From Trichomonas tenax (taxonomy: Eukaryota; Parabasalia; Trichomonadida; Trichomonadidae): a stretch of DNA of 31,438 nt. The translations under genes and the position numbers were made by a program. Shown here one piece after another: positions 1 to 7,462 of this stretch. Numbering within the stretch: the stretch's first letter is position 1; every line of letters begins with the position of its first letter. The stretch lies in contig JALKBU010000599.1 of NCBI GenBank assembly GCA_023091735.1, positions 1 to 31,438 of the forward strand. Direction: 5' to 3'. Below the pieces are notes generated by a model. The model was not told where the DNA came from, ran no database searches, and saw only the letters and a program-made list of their open reading frames with translations.

Positions 1-883
1 CTTTCGTAAGTTTTGTTCTCTTCCTTATGTCTTCTTCCGTTCGATGTTTAATCTCTCCCTTCTTTAAATCCTCAATAGTTAAATTCGGATAAGCTGTTAA
101 ATCAAATAAACGGATAGAATTTAAATTTTTGATTTCGTCGAGGAAGAAATTATAATGTAATTCAATAATATAAGATGCTTCTGCTTCAACATCTGAAATA
201 AAATTCTCATTCTTTAATTGATGTAATAAACATCCAATGTTCCTAACATTTAATGTTGTACCTTCGAGTTTTCCACCCATGTTATAAATAACGAGCCATT
301 TTTGTGAAGAGTTCATATGAATCTTCTTTAATAAATCAATAAACACTTTACCAATGTGTGTGTTAAAACAATCCCTTTCTTTATCATTCATTTTTTCTAT
401 ATTGAACTCAATTGCTCTATTCCCATACTTTACATCGTTCTTTGGGTTATTATCGTCTTTCTTAAGCCATTTTTCCCCAGCTAATGGTTTATCATCAATG
501 CTTTTAATAACTTCTTTGGCTTTCTTTATCATATCGACAGCATTCTTGGTTTTAGAAAATGATTTTTCCTTTTGTTCTTTAGTCTTTGATTTAGTCATAT
601 ATCCCGCATTAACGTTTGTCATTTCATACATTTCTTTTCTAATATATCTATCAACTGACTTCTTTTTATATCCTGCTTCTGTGTTCATTAACGGAAAATT
701 TGACATATGAATAAATGAATTAATTGATTTATATTTAATTGATCCTTTATAATTATTTGATGTCAAATATTCGCTTAAAATTTTTCTGTTTCGATTATAA
801 TTCGGCGATGAATTCATTCCTGTTGCTTCAATTAATTTTTGAAGCTTACTATTACTTAAATTGTTTAGGTCGTTATAACTCAT
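1..883 (-). CDS. Unrecognised ORF, partial (C-terminus beyond the left edge)
   Basis: Read on the minus strand from the ATG at 883-881, the frame stays open for about 294 codons to the window edge, so the true end is not seen. The product is Lys/Asn-rich and hydrophilic. It starts MSYNDLNNLSNSKLQKLIEA and has a basic stretch around residues 90-125 and a more structured part from about residue 145. I see no signal peptide, membrane segment or known motif. Codon use is very AT-rich, like the next ORF on the same strand and unlike the host genes after 4900. The location beside Fic and T5orf172-like ORFs suggests a mobile or virus-derived element. No function is proposed. That it is a real gene is fairly likely because of the long open frame. 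Confidence 0.6.
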   Translation of the reverse strand, partial: MSYNDLNNLSNSKLQKLIEATGMNSSPNYNRNRKILSEYLTSNNYKGSIKYKSINSFIHMSNFPLMNTEAGYKKKSVDRYIRKEMYEMTNVNAGYMTKSKTKEQKEKSFSKTKNAVDMIKKAKEVIKSIDDKPLAGEKWLKKDDNNPKNDVKYGNRAIEFNIEKMNDKERDCFNTHIGKVFIDLLKKIHMNSSQKWLVIYNMGGKLEGTTLNVRNIGCLLHQLKNENFISDVEAEASYIIELHYNFFLDEIKNLNSIRLFDLTAYPNLTIEDLKKGEIKHRTEEDIRKRTKLTK

Positions 884-1119
884 TTTTATACGAATTAAAG
901 GATTTAAAAAAATAAAAATAAACTTAATTTATTATTTCTGAAACTTTTAAAATCTATTATACCAGGTAATAATAAAATTGAGCACAGGATTTTATAATAA
1001 ATTCAAAATATAATATAATTTAAATCAAAATATATTTTTGGTGTTGGTGACAAACTAACTAACTAAGAAAAGAAAGCGAAAGGATTTTAAGACTTCGAAA
1101 TTTCAAAAATAAATTTTAG
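884..1119. other. AT-rich spacer between two minus-strand ORFs
   Basis: No gene is seen. The spacer would hold the promoter of the ORF ending at the left edge and the 3' end of the 409-residue ORF. It contains one copy of TACCAGGTAA (960-969), the reverse complement of a decamer found three times at 3575-3610, and the left arm of a 35-bp inverted repeat (1054-1088). Confidence 0.6.
1054..1088 (+). repeat. Inverted repeat, left arm
   Basis: This 35-nt stretch begins ACTAACTAACTAAG and ends AAAGGATTTT. It is the reverse complement of 3832-3866 with a single mismatch. The arms bracket the 409-residue ORF and the broken Fic gene (about 2.8 kb in all). Seen directly in the sequence. Whether the arms are transposon ends is inference. 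Confidence 0.8.
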
Positions 1120-2349
1120 TTATTTCTTTGAATATATTGTAATTCTCTTTCCAGAAATTATTTTTGATTCCTTCGTAAATGAATCTTTAACTAATTTTAA
1201 CATTCCAAAACTTCTGGTGTTAATGTTGGCACCAAAATATTTATTGTACATTTGAACTAATTCATTAACTTCAACGGATTCGTTTGGGATTAAGTCGAGG
1301 AACGAATTAAAAGATGTTTCAGCACTTCGTGCCTTAGTGCCATAGGACCGTTCGGGTTTAGCTTTAATTTCGATTACTTCAGCAACTAATGGTTTATTAT
1401 TGATTTCAACAATTGTAGTCTCTTCTTCCTCTTCATAAGTAATGGATTTATTCTTTACAAAATCACAACCTATTTGATTTCTCCAAACATAAGATAAATC
1501 TTCCATTCGATCCTCCACACATACCGTAAATTCTTCGTTTAATATTTCTGGCAGCTCTTTCATCATCACTTGATTTAATTGACTTATACAAGATTCGGCA
1601 TATAATTTAACAATTTTTGAGTCATTCATTTCTTCGTCATCATCAATATAATTAATTTGTTGTTCAATGAATTTGTAAATTACGTAATGGATTTTCTCTA
1701 TTAATTTCAAACATTGACTTTTAAGTATTGATTCCATTTTATAAAACTCAACTGATTCAGCATTTTTAACATTCATTGACATTGTTATTAATGAGTTCTT
1801 CATTGAATCCATAAACTTTAATATTATGTTCGTTGATGTTTTAGAGTTCTTACATCGGTAAACGCTTTCAATAGTTTTAGTGTAATCTTTATCTTTCTTT
1901 GTTAAATTCTTGACCTTATCAACGAACATGTCGAAATAAGAAGAAATTAGGTCTTTATGATAATACGATATCTTTTCGTTAATAAACTTTTTCATATTTC
2001 TAATAACGTCATCCGTTGATTTTGGATATTTAGAAGCAGTGATTTTTTCTGATTCAATAAATGAATTGAAATCATTTAATCTTTTCATATCTCTGTTTAA
2101 TAATTCTATTTCACGTTTGCACAAATTAACATAAGCATCTCTTAACATTTGACGAGTAGTGAATTCATCAGTTGGTTTTATTTTGTCTTCCGGAGGATTT
2201 AACATTTTTTCTTCTATATCTTTAATCATTTGTTGGAATTCATTAACAGAAAATTCTTTATGTAAGAAATTATTTGCGAGAACAAACTGTTTGTGCTCAT
2301 CGATTAATTTGTTGATCTTGTTTGAAGCATCAAAAATTTGGATTGACAT
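1120..2349 (-). CDS. Unrecognised charged helical protein, possible winged-helix C-terminus
   Basis: This 409-residue ORF starts MSIQIFDASNKINKLIDEHK. Most of it looks alpha-helical and coiled-coil-like, rich in Lys, Glu, Asn and Ile, with no membrane segment. An acidic EEEEE run lies near residue 310. The last ~65 residues (from SFLDLIPNESVEVNEL to the YSKK end) alternate helices and a terminal beta-like stretch, which is reminiscent of winged-helix DNA-binding modules at the C-termini of some phage and large-virus replication proteins. That resemblance is weak and from memory. Codon use is AT-rich, as in the neighbouring ORF on the same strand. It lies inside the 35-bp inverted repeats. I do not recognise the family; a structural or packaging protein of a virus-like element is equally possible. 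Confidence 0.7.
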   Translation of the reverse strand: MSIQIFDASNKINKLIDEHKQFVLANNFLHKEFSVNEFQQMIKDIEEKMLNPPEDKIKPTDEFTTRQMLRDAYVNLCKREIELLNRDMKRLNDFNSFIESEKITASKYPKSTDDVIRNMKKFINEKISYYHKDLISSYFDMFVDKVKNLTKKDKDYTKTIESVYRCKNSKTSTNIILKFMDSMKNSLITMSMNVKNAESVEFYKMESILKSQCLKLIEKIHYVIYKFIEQQINYIDDDEEMNDSKIVKLYAESCISQLNQVMMKELPEILNEEFTVCVEDRMEDLSYVWRNQIGCDFVKNKSITYEEEEETTIVEINNKPLVAEVIEIKAKPERSYGTKARSAETSFNSFLDLIPNESVEVNELVQMYNKYFGANINTRSFGMLKLVKDSFTKESKIISGKRITIYSKK

Positions 2350-2380
2350 TTTCGCTAACTTTTAGATTTATTAAAAAAAT

Positions 2381-2466
2381 AAATTTTAAAAAATTAAGTT
2401 TAATTTTTGAATTAATGATTTCTCTCAAATTTTAAGCATATGCTGCCCAATATTCAAACATTAACA
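2381..2466 (+). repeat. Dispersed direct repeat, copy 1
   Basis: About 86 nt upstream of the Fic pseudogene, ending in ATTCAAACATTAAC, recurs imperfectly at 3615-3759. The second copy is interrupted by ~57 extra bases. The copies share the order: A/T tract, TTTGAATTAA, GATTTC, CAAATTTTAAGCA, ATTCAAACAT. It is probably a duplicated 5' flank. Confidence 0.65.
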
Positions 2467-2544
2467 TTATACATGAAAAATTAAATGAGTTATTAAATGT
2501 AAGTATTGACATATTAATTAAATATATTTTTTATCTTCATTTAA

Positions 2545-3480
2545 ATGAATATAGAAAATATCTTTAAATCGCTCAACTTAAAAATAGAATTCACGGACAA
2601 ATATTTTCATGAAAATTATACTAATTTGTTCAATCATTTTAAATACACATATGAAACGAATACGGATGATGTTATAGATGAATTGAAGAATTCATACGAG
2701 TTCGAAAAGAATGAAAATATGAAACCGGAAATTTATGAAAAAATTATGAAAGAAGACAATGATATTGAAAAAATTTATAAAATTATTGAACCTAAGTATT
2801 TATGCAAACGAAATAAAGCAGTACATGTGAATGATATGTTTTGAACTATTTTCACTGGCGCTAAATAAACATATATAAACATTAAATATTTGCAAGAATG
2901 AGTAAATAAGTTTCATGAATGTCAATTTGAAAATAAAATAGATAAAATATTATGTGGATTTATATTGCATTTACTATATATTCGAATACATCCACATTTC
3001 GATGGTAATGGAAGAATGAGCCGATATTTATTTCTAGAGAATAAATTGTGTACAATAAGTTTTTGTCCATTGAGTAAAATTTTGAAAGAATGTTTGGAAT
3101 TACCAATGAAATACATGGATGACATTTATAAATTCATAGATGAAAGTGTTGATGTTGATACTGCAAAAGAAGAAGATTATTACAAGTTAAAAATCGATAA
3201 TAAAATATTAAAGAAAATATATTATATTATTTACATTTCCATTTGTTATAAATACTGTATCAAATATGATGATAAAATGATTAAATTATTTAATAAATAT
3301 AATGATTTTAAATATATTTTCTGTTTGGGTAAAGCTCAGCATGAAGTCGGAAAATCAACAACTATTCGTAAATCAAACGGTCATCGAACCAAAAATCAAA
3401 AATTGGGAAATGAAATAGACAAGTTGTTGAATTTTGATCGTCATGTTCAACTTATTAAAGAATTTGACATTACTTATTGA
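2545..3480 (+). pseudogene. Fic-domain (AMP-transferase fold) gene broken by in-frame stops
   Basis: Two ORFs, 2545-2841 and 2900s-3480, lie in the same reading frame. Three in-frame stops (TGA 2842, TAA 2866, TGA 2899) separate them within 60 bases, and the frame then stays open to the TGA at 3478-3480. The second part carries IHPHFDGNGRMSR (nt ~2986-3024), the canonical Fic active-site motif HPFx[D/E]GNGRxxR with its catalytic His and the anion-binding GNGR loop. Fic proteins usually transfer AMP from ATP to hydroxyl side chains. No inhibitory [S/T]xxxE[G/N] helix is apparent. The stretch between the stops still reads like part of the domain, which points to point decay rather than a fused second gene. 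There is no intron signature. The downstream part has no upstream ATG of its own, so an intact enzyme is unlikely. An alternative is stop-codon readthrough. Confidence 0.8.
3430..3466 (+). repeat. 37-nt exact duplication, source copy in the Fic 3' end
   Basis: The last coding bases of the Fic frame (containing GATCGTCATGTTCAAC) are repeated without mismatch at 3665-3701, 235 bases downstream and past the stop codon. This is a recent partial duplication. Confidence 0.85.
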
Positions 3481-3857
3481 AGAGCAAATCTCTGTATCAT
3501 TTACTAAGCAGTAATCCCTTTTGGAATATTTTTGGTTTCATGTATTCTTAAAAATCCTTTTCCTATTTTTTTTCTTACCTGGTATTACCTGGTAATCTAG
3601 TTACCTGGTATAGTAAATTTTTAAAAAAAATTAAACTTAATCTTTGAATTAACGATTTCAATCAAATTTTGATCGTCATGTTCAACTTATTAAAGAATTT
3701 GGAACGTAAATTATATTATCAAATTTTAAGCAAATGAAGCAGTAAATTCAAACATCAACTTATAAAGTAACGTAAAACATCAAATTGAAAACGTAAACAC
3801 TCAAAAATAATTTTAAAATATCTGACTTCACAAAATCCTTTGGCTTTCTTTTCTTAG
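3481..3857. other. Repeat-rich non-coding spacer
   Basis: There is no gene here. It holds three copies of TTACCTGGTA (3575-3584, 3585-3594 in tandem, and 3601-3610), the second copy of the 2381-2466 repeat (3615-3759), the 37-nt copy of the Fic 3' end (3665-3701), and the right arm of the 35-bp inverted repeat. The inserted ~57 nt within the repeat is flanked on both sides by ATCAAATTTT (3661-3670 and 3718-3727). Confidence 0.75.
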
Positions 3858-3866
3858 TTAGTTAGT
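3832..3866 (-). repeat. Inverted repeat, right arm
   Basis: Reverse complement of 1054-1088 with 34 of 35 positions matching. It overlaps the last codons and stop of the minus-strand T5orf172-like ORF, so that ORF's stop codon lies within the ACTAACTAACTAAG motif. Confidence 0.8.
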
Positions 3867-4157
3867 ATATTCACTATCCGAATCTTCTGTTGATAACTTA
3901 ATTATAATATCATTGAAGCATAAAAGCATGTCATAAAAATTACCTTCAAAATACTCACGACCTATATCCATTCTTGACAAAAATCTAAGTCTGAATTCAA
4001 ACAATAACATCTTTTCGACAAATTTATCATTACTTACTGGTACGTCCGCCACATTTTTGAACTTTTCGTCATATTCTTTTCTTATTTCGTCAAAATCATC
4101 AGTTCTTCCTATCTTTACTACCGCGTTATCAACTTCGTTAATATCACACAGCAACAT
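3858..4157 (-). CDS. T5orf172/MUG113-like (GIY-YIG fold) small protein
   Basis: The ORF encodes 99 residues. The features that suggest the family are VVKIGRTDDFDEIRKEY at residues ~13-29 (the conserved 'KIGRT...R..Y' segment) and a helix rich in Glu/Arg (VEKMLLFEFRLRF). These are followed by GREYFEGNFYDML, which matches the 'geewF.g' segment near the end of T5orf172/MUG113 domains. Such domains are common in large DNA viruses, phages and mobile elements, often fused to KilA-N or other modules. Here the domain stands alone and begins almost at the first strand, so an N-terminal partner may have been lost. The acidic tail ends in the inverted repeat. Nuclease activity is not assured because the canonical catalytic Arg and Tyr pair cannot be placed with certainty. 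Confidence 0.6.
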   Translation of the reverse strand: MLLCDINEVDNAVVKIGRTDDFDEIRKEYDEKFKNVADVPVSNDKFVEKMLLFEFRLRFLSRMDIGREYFEGNFYDMLLCFNDIIIKLSTEDSDSEYTN

Positions 4158-4263
4158 ATAAACAAATTTTACGTCTATTTCTTACGTAATAAAAAATTAA
4201 AAATTTCGAAAAATAAAATTAAGTTAATTTTTAAAATAATATAATTTTAATAAATAAGAAATA

Positions 4264-4401
4264 ATGACTTCCGAAGTTTCTGAATTCGCTAAATCCAAAT
4301 ATTATTCCGTCAATGCATTCGCTAAATTAATAAAGAAAGAATTTCCTGAATCAAAAATAACCTTAATTTTGAAAGAAATGAAAAATTTATTCTCTATATA
4401 G
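4264..4401 (+). CDS. Small ORF (45 codons), possibly a truncated gene start
   Basis: ATG at 4264 to TAG at 4399-4401 encodes MTSEVSEFAKSKYYSVNAFA and 25 more residues. It has the charged, helical look of a genuine N-terminus and stops abruptly just before GGGGGACC, where sequence character changes. It is divergent from the T5orf172-like gene (107-bp spacer). A truncated element gene seems more likely than a complete small protein. I do not recognise it. Confidence 0.35.
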   Translation: MTSEVSEFAKSKYYSVNAFAKLIKKEFPESKITLILKEMKNLFSI

Positions 4402-4511
4402 GGGGACCTAACTTTGTAACACTAACTCTAATGTGTAAATATATATCATTAATAACTTATGAACTTACAAATATTGTTTTTATAATTTGTGAACTTCAGT
4501 AATTATATAAA

Positions 4512-4560
4512 ATGATGTTCGCAGAACTCATGGCGAAGTCGCGAGGGATGCGAACATCAT
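4512..4560. repeat. GC-rich 12-bp perfect hairpin
   Basis: ATGATGTTCGCA (4512-4523) pairs with TGCGAACATCAT (4549-4560) without mismatch. The 25-nt loop is itself GC-rich and contains TCGCGA. It stands out in a very AT-rich flank and sits 12 bases before the orphan surface-protein fragment. It may be a transposon end or a tiny palindromic element. It is not placed as a terminator, since no gene ends here. Confidence 0.75.
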
Positions 4561-4572
4561 ATAACTAACTAA

Positions 4573-4782
4573 ATCGTTATTGGTGTCGTCGTTGTTACTG
4601 CCGTTGTCATTGGCATTATTATTTTCAAGCTTAAGGGTAAGACTCATAAGCATAAGCACGTCCGTAAACATAAACATCGCCATCTTCACCACGACGAAGA
4701 AGTTGATAAGGAAGAAGATGATGAATTTCTCGAAGAAGATGAAAATATTACAACTGTCGAATTGCACTGCAGTGGTGTTTGA
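4573..4782 (+). pseudogene. Orphan transmembrane segment and cytoplasmic tail of a surface protein
   Basis: An open frame of 69 codons ends at TGA 4780-4782 but has no ATG at its start; TAA (4570-4572) lies directly upstream. It encodes a ~19-residue hydrophobic helix (IVIGVVVVTAVVIGIIIF) followed by a Lys/His-rich segment (KHKHVRKHKHRHLHH) and an acidic tail. This is the architecture at the C-terminus of trichomonad BspA-like and other single-pass surface proteins. The extracellular part is absent. The fragment is probably what remains after insertion or deletion at 4500-4570. Family assignment rests on architecture only. Confidence 0.6.
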
Positions 4783-4856
4783 TTTACATATATGTCACTC
4801 ATATATCTATTTCATAAATGCATTTTCTTTACTAATAATTCTTGATATGGAAAATT

Positions 4857-4868
4857 TGACATGTAAAA
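4857..4868 (+). promoter_or_regulatory. TGACATGTAAAA motif upstream of the beta-helix gene
   Basis: One copy of an intergenic motif (consensus TGWCRYGTAAA, or TTTACRTGACA on the other strand) that recurs before several genes in the window. It lies ~95 bases upstream of the ATG at 4963. A regulatory role is inference. Confidence 0.3.
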
Positions 4869-4962
4869 ACTTATTTGACAAATTTCCTAAATGTTTTTCC
4901 TTTGCTTCAATAAACTTGTCTGCTTGAGTTTAACACTTCAAAAACCCAAAACACAGTCAACA

Positions 4963-5910
4963 ATGCAGCAGAAAGAGCAAATTATCAATCACTTCGCAAA
5001 ATCGATCAAAGAAGAACGAATTTCGGGAAAACTCGATTCGAACATTCATCTAAATTCCGCCACAAAAGCAACTATCGAAGATATTTTTATCAAAGAGAGT
5101 ATATTCATGGATATTAAGAACATGGAACAAGGAGGTGCGATTTTGGTCAAACATCCTCAATCATACGTTCTCGTTAACCACACGCTCATTATCGGATGTT
5201 CAGCCACAAAGAATGGCGGCGGTCTTTACTGCACCAGCGCAAAGTTACAAATTTTCCTATCTTTTTTCCAAGAGTGTTACGTGCCCGATCAGGCGTGGAG
5301 TGGACAGGCATTTTCTTCCACATGTAATTACGTCAGTATGAATGCAAGTACAGTATGTTGTTGCGCAGTTTCACAACAATTCAGGGGAACAGAATCCATT
5401 ATCATGGTTGGAGGAGTGCAGAAGATCACTGAATTCAATTCCACGCGTAACGTTGCAACACAATACGCTTCAGGTTTAGCAACTTCAGAATCTGTTTCAT
5501 TCACGCTCAGATGGTCACATTTCGCACACGATGTGAGTCCAAACCATGTTATAGCCCTTGTTCACATTCGTCCTGACGATGACCTTTCATATTTAAACTT
5601 TCTCAAAGATGTGATTACGACTGATGGTCTTTTCTACATCAGTGGTGGCTATGGTATCATTAGGAAGTCCGTTTTCAAGAGGATATCTAGAAACTTAACT
5701 GTTTTCAATAATGCTTACGGTCCAGCTCTACTGACATATGAGGAATGCGTTTTTGATCAGCCTGAATTCAAGATCTGGCAAACGTTCTCCTATGTTTACA
5801 AAGTGAACTGTGTTTTCACAAAGAAACCTTCAAAGCTTGAAATTCCTACGTACTCGGACTTGAATCCGAATGAACTATACAGGATGTACAGATACATCAA
5901 CATTAGATAA
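4963..5910 (+). CDS. Right-handed beta-helix (Pmp-like) protein
   Basis: The start chosen is the ATG at 4963 (MQQKEQIINHF), giving 315 residues. An upstream in-frame ATG at 4891 adds a Cys/Phe/Leu-rich stretch that looks like untranslated sequence. The pattern GGAILV...IIGCSATKNGGGLYC (residues ~54-88) resembles the GGAI/FxxN motif repeats of polymorphic membrane (Pmp-like) beta-helices, known as surface families in trichomonads. Here only about one clear repeat survives. There is no signal peptide or membrane helix, so a cytosolic or unconventionally exported protein is possible. A CCC run occurs near residue 130. The stop overlaps TAAA (agaTAAatg), as in other genes here. Exact function is unknown. 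Confidence 0.7.
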   Translation: MQQKEQIINHFAKSIKEERISGKLDSNIHLNSATKATIEDIFIKESIFMDIKNMEQGGAILVKHPQSYVLVNHTLIIGCSATKNGGGLYCTSAKLQIFLSFFQECYVPDQAWSGQAFSSTCNYVSMNASTVCCCAVSQQFRGTESIIMVGGVQKITEFNSTRNVATQYASGLATSESVSFTLRWSHFAHDVSPNHVIALVHIRPDDDLSYLNFLKDVITTDGLFYISGGYGIIRKSVFKRISRNLTVFNNAYGPALLTYEECVFDQPEFKIWQTFSYVYKVNCVFTKKPSKLEIPTYSDLNPNELYRMYRYINIR

Positions 5911-6297
5911 ATGCAGCTATCGATTTTTTGTTATTAACTAAACATATATATATTATTACGTATTTATATCTGTGTTCCTTTATTTCCAAAAAGAAATGAT
6001 CACTTCATGACAGTTTAGCTTTATTTGAATACACCATCATGTATAAATGTTATAATGATGACGAGACATCAAAAATGAAAAACAATTTCATGATTTATGG
6101 CTTCAATCACATGATTGGAATGTGTTTAGTAACATAACACTAAATAATAAAGCATATCAAAGCACTTCTTAAATTATGAACATCACAGTCATTAATTAAG
6201 TTCTTGAATGGCAAAATTGATGCTTCAAATTCACGATGGCCCCTCAATTATTTTTCCATCCCCAGACTAAATCAAAAAGTGCAAAATTTTAGAATCC
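5911..6297. other. Intergenic, nothing recognised
   Basis: AT-rich spacer between two plus-strand genes. No coding frame, RNA gene or strong repeat was seen. No clear TCAYW box lies next to the downstream ATG. Confidence 0.6.
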
Positions 6298-7380
6298 ATG
6301 AGCGAACAAATCGATTCTATTATCACCGAGGAGTACCCCCATCTCGAAGGAAAGGGATACTTCGACTACGACAGATCCGCACCTATCTCTGTCTCGCAGA
6401 TACAGAAGATTAAAGCAATAGCCATGAAAATACAGCCCTCACCACACAGCTCAGAAGAACAGAGCACATTTGATCGCTCACTGACATCAATAAGAGAATC
6501 TCTCGCGGATATATTCCATTCCAGCCAAGTATCTTTCGCCGTTGTCTTATTCCAATCTCGAGAGGATGCAATTGACTCTATTTTCGAAGGATTCCCATGG
6601 AAGAATGGATTCAGCCTTGTTGTGCTACCGAATTTCCATGTAAATACATCATCTGCCATTAAATTCCCAACAATTTATAATTCTCCGATCTTCAACAGCG
6701 CAGAAAAATCCAATCAAAAGTCTCTTTACTGCTTCGAGTATGACAAGGAAACAACAGAACAAATGATATCACTGAGAAAATCTTCTTCTGGAACAAGATA
6801 TTTCTTATGTGACGCAACAAAGCGTGGAACATTTGAGCTTCCAGATCTTTCTCAGATACCATTTGATTTTACACTGTTTTCTTTCAAGCAAGTTTGTGGC
6901 GCCGATTTAACCGCGTGTTTGATGCGTTTGGAACTAGCAGATATGCTTGTTCCTCTGTTTTATGGCGGTGGTGCGGTTTCATTCTCATGTATTCGTGAAT
7001 TTTATCATCAAAATTTCAAATCACATTCAAAGCGCTTCGAAAATGGAACACCATCAATGCTTCCGATCTTTAGTGCGAATGTTGGCCTTGAACTTCTCCG
7101 TAAGATCCAAAAGCTTGGTGATTTCAACAAATATGTTCTTGAAATCATTGAAGAATTCAAGAACATTGCAAACAGCTATTTTGAGATTGCTGTCGAGAAT
7201 GACTACATCGTGCTTCTTACAAGAGATGGATGGACTCCAGAAGAGTTGCAATCGAAGTTTGCTGAGAATGGTGTCTTCTTTGGTGTCAGAGGCAACCATC
7301 TCGTTGCAAGCTTCGGCATGGCTACGAGGAAGCAAGATGTTCAAGTGTTTTCAAAGATTGTTCAGGTTTTGTTTAATTAG
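6298..7380 (+). CDS. Class V aminotransferase-fold protein, molybdenum-cofactor-sulfurase-like
   Basis: This 360-residue protein matches the N-terminal PLP domain of MoCo sulfurase (MOCOS/ABA3) point by point. YFDYDRSAPIS (21-31) corresponds to the YLDHAGATL region, QPSPHS (46-51) to GNPHS, DFTLFSFKQVCG (190-201) to the SFYKxFG Schiff-base segment, FYGGGAVSFS (221-230) to the YFGGGT segment and RFENGTPSM (246-254) to the RFEDGTxSF segment. Family members desulfurate cysteine using PLP. Asp172 (CDAT) fits the PLP-ring Asp. The lysine (K197) sits one residue earlier than the usual Lys-x-x-Gly register, so activity is uncertain. No C-terminal MOSC domain is present. It converges on TAF9 (82 bp between the stops). 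It could instead be a divergent cysteine desulfurase-like protein. Confidence 0.7.
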   Translation: MSEQIDSIITEEYPHLEGKGYFDYDRSAPISVSQIQKIKAIAMKIQPSPHSSEEQSTFDRSLTSIRESLADIFHSSQVSFAVVLFQSREDAIDSIFEGFPWKNGFSLVVLPNFHVNTSSAIKFPTIYNSPIFNSAEKSNQKSLYCFEYDKETTEQMISLRKSSSGTRYFLCDATKRGTFELPDLSQIPFDFTLFSFKQVCGADLTACLMRLELADMLVPLFYGGGAVSFSCIREFYHQNFKSHSKRFENGTPSMLPIFSANVGLELLRKIQKLGDFNKYVLEIIEEFKNIANSYFEIAVENDYIVLLTRDGWTPEELQSKFAENGVFFGVRGNHLVASFGMATRKQDVQVFSKIVQVLFN

Positions 7381-7462
7381 ACAATATAAATAGACAACTA
7401 TTATACAAATTATATTAATATCTTTAACAGTACAAGCAAACAAATGTATAATGAAATATAAT

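Noticed and set aside
354..710. 118-codon plus-strand hydrophobic ORF
   Set aside because: It is the antisense shadow of the long minus-strand ORF that runs from 883 off the left edge; its hydrophobicity comes from the complement of Lys/Asn codons.
1054..1067. ACTAACTAACTAAG as a trichomonad intron branch/3' splice signal
   Set aside because: Trichomonad introns end in ACTAACACACAG-like sequence after GTAYGT; neither the CACAG end nor a matching 5' site is present.
2842..2964. Intron separating the two halves of the Fic gene
   Set aside because: No GTAYGT donor or ACTAAC...AG acceptor; the segment stays in frame and still reads like the domain, which fits nonsense decay better.
7054..7344. 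Minus-strand ORFs within the aminotransferase-like gene
   Set aside because: Shadows of a well-supported protein with several conserved blocks on the plus strand.
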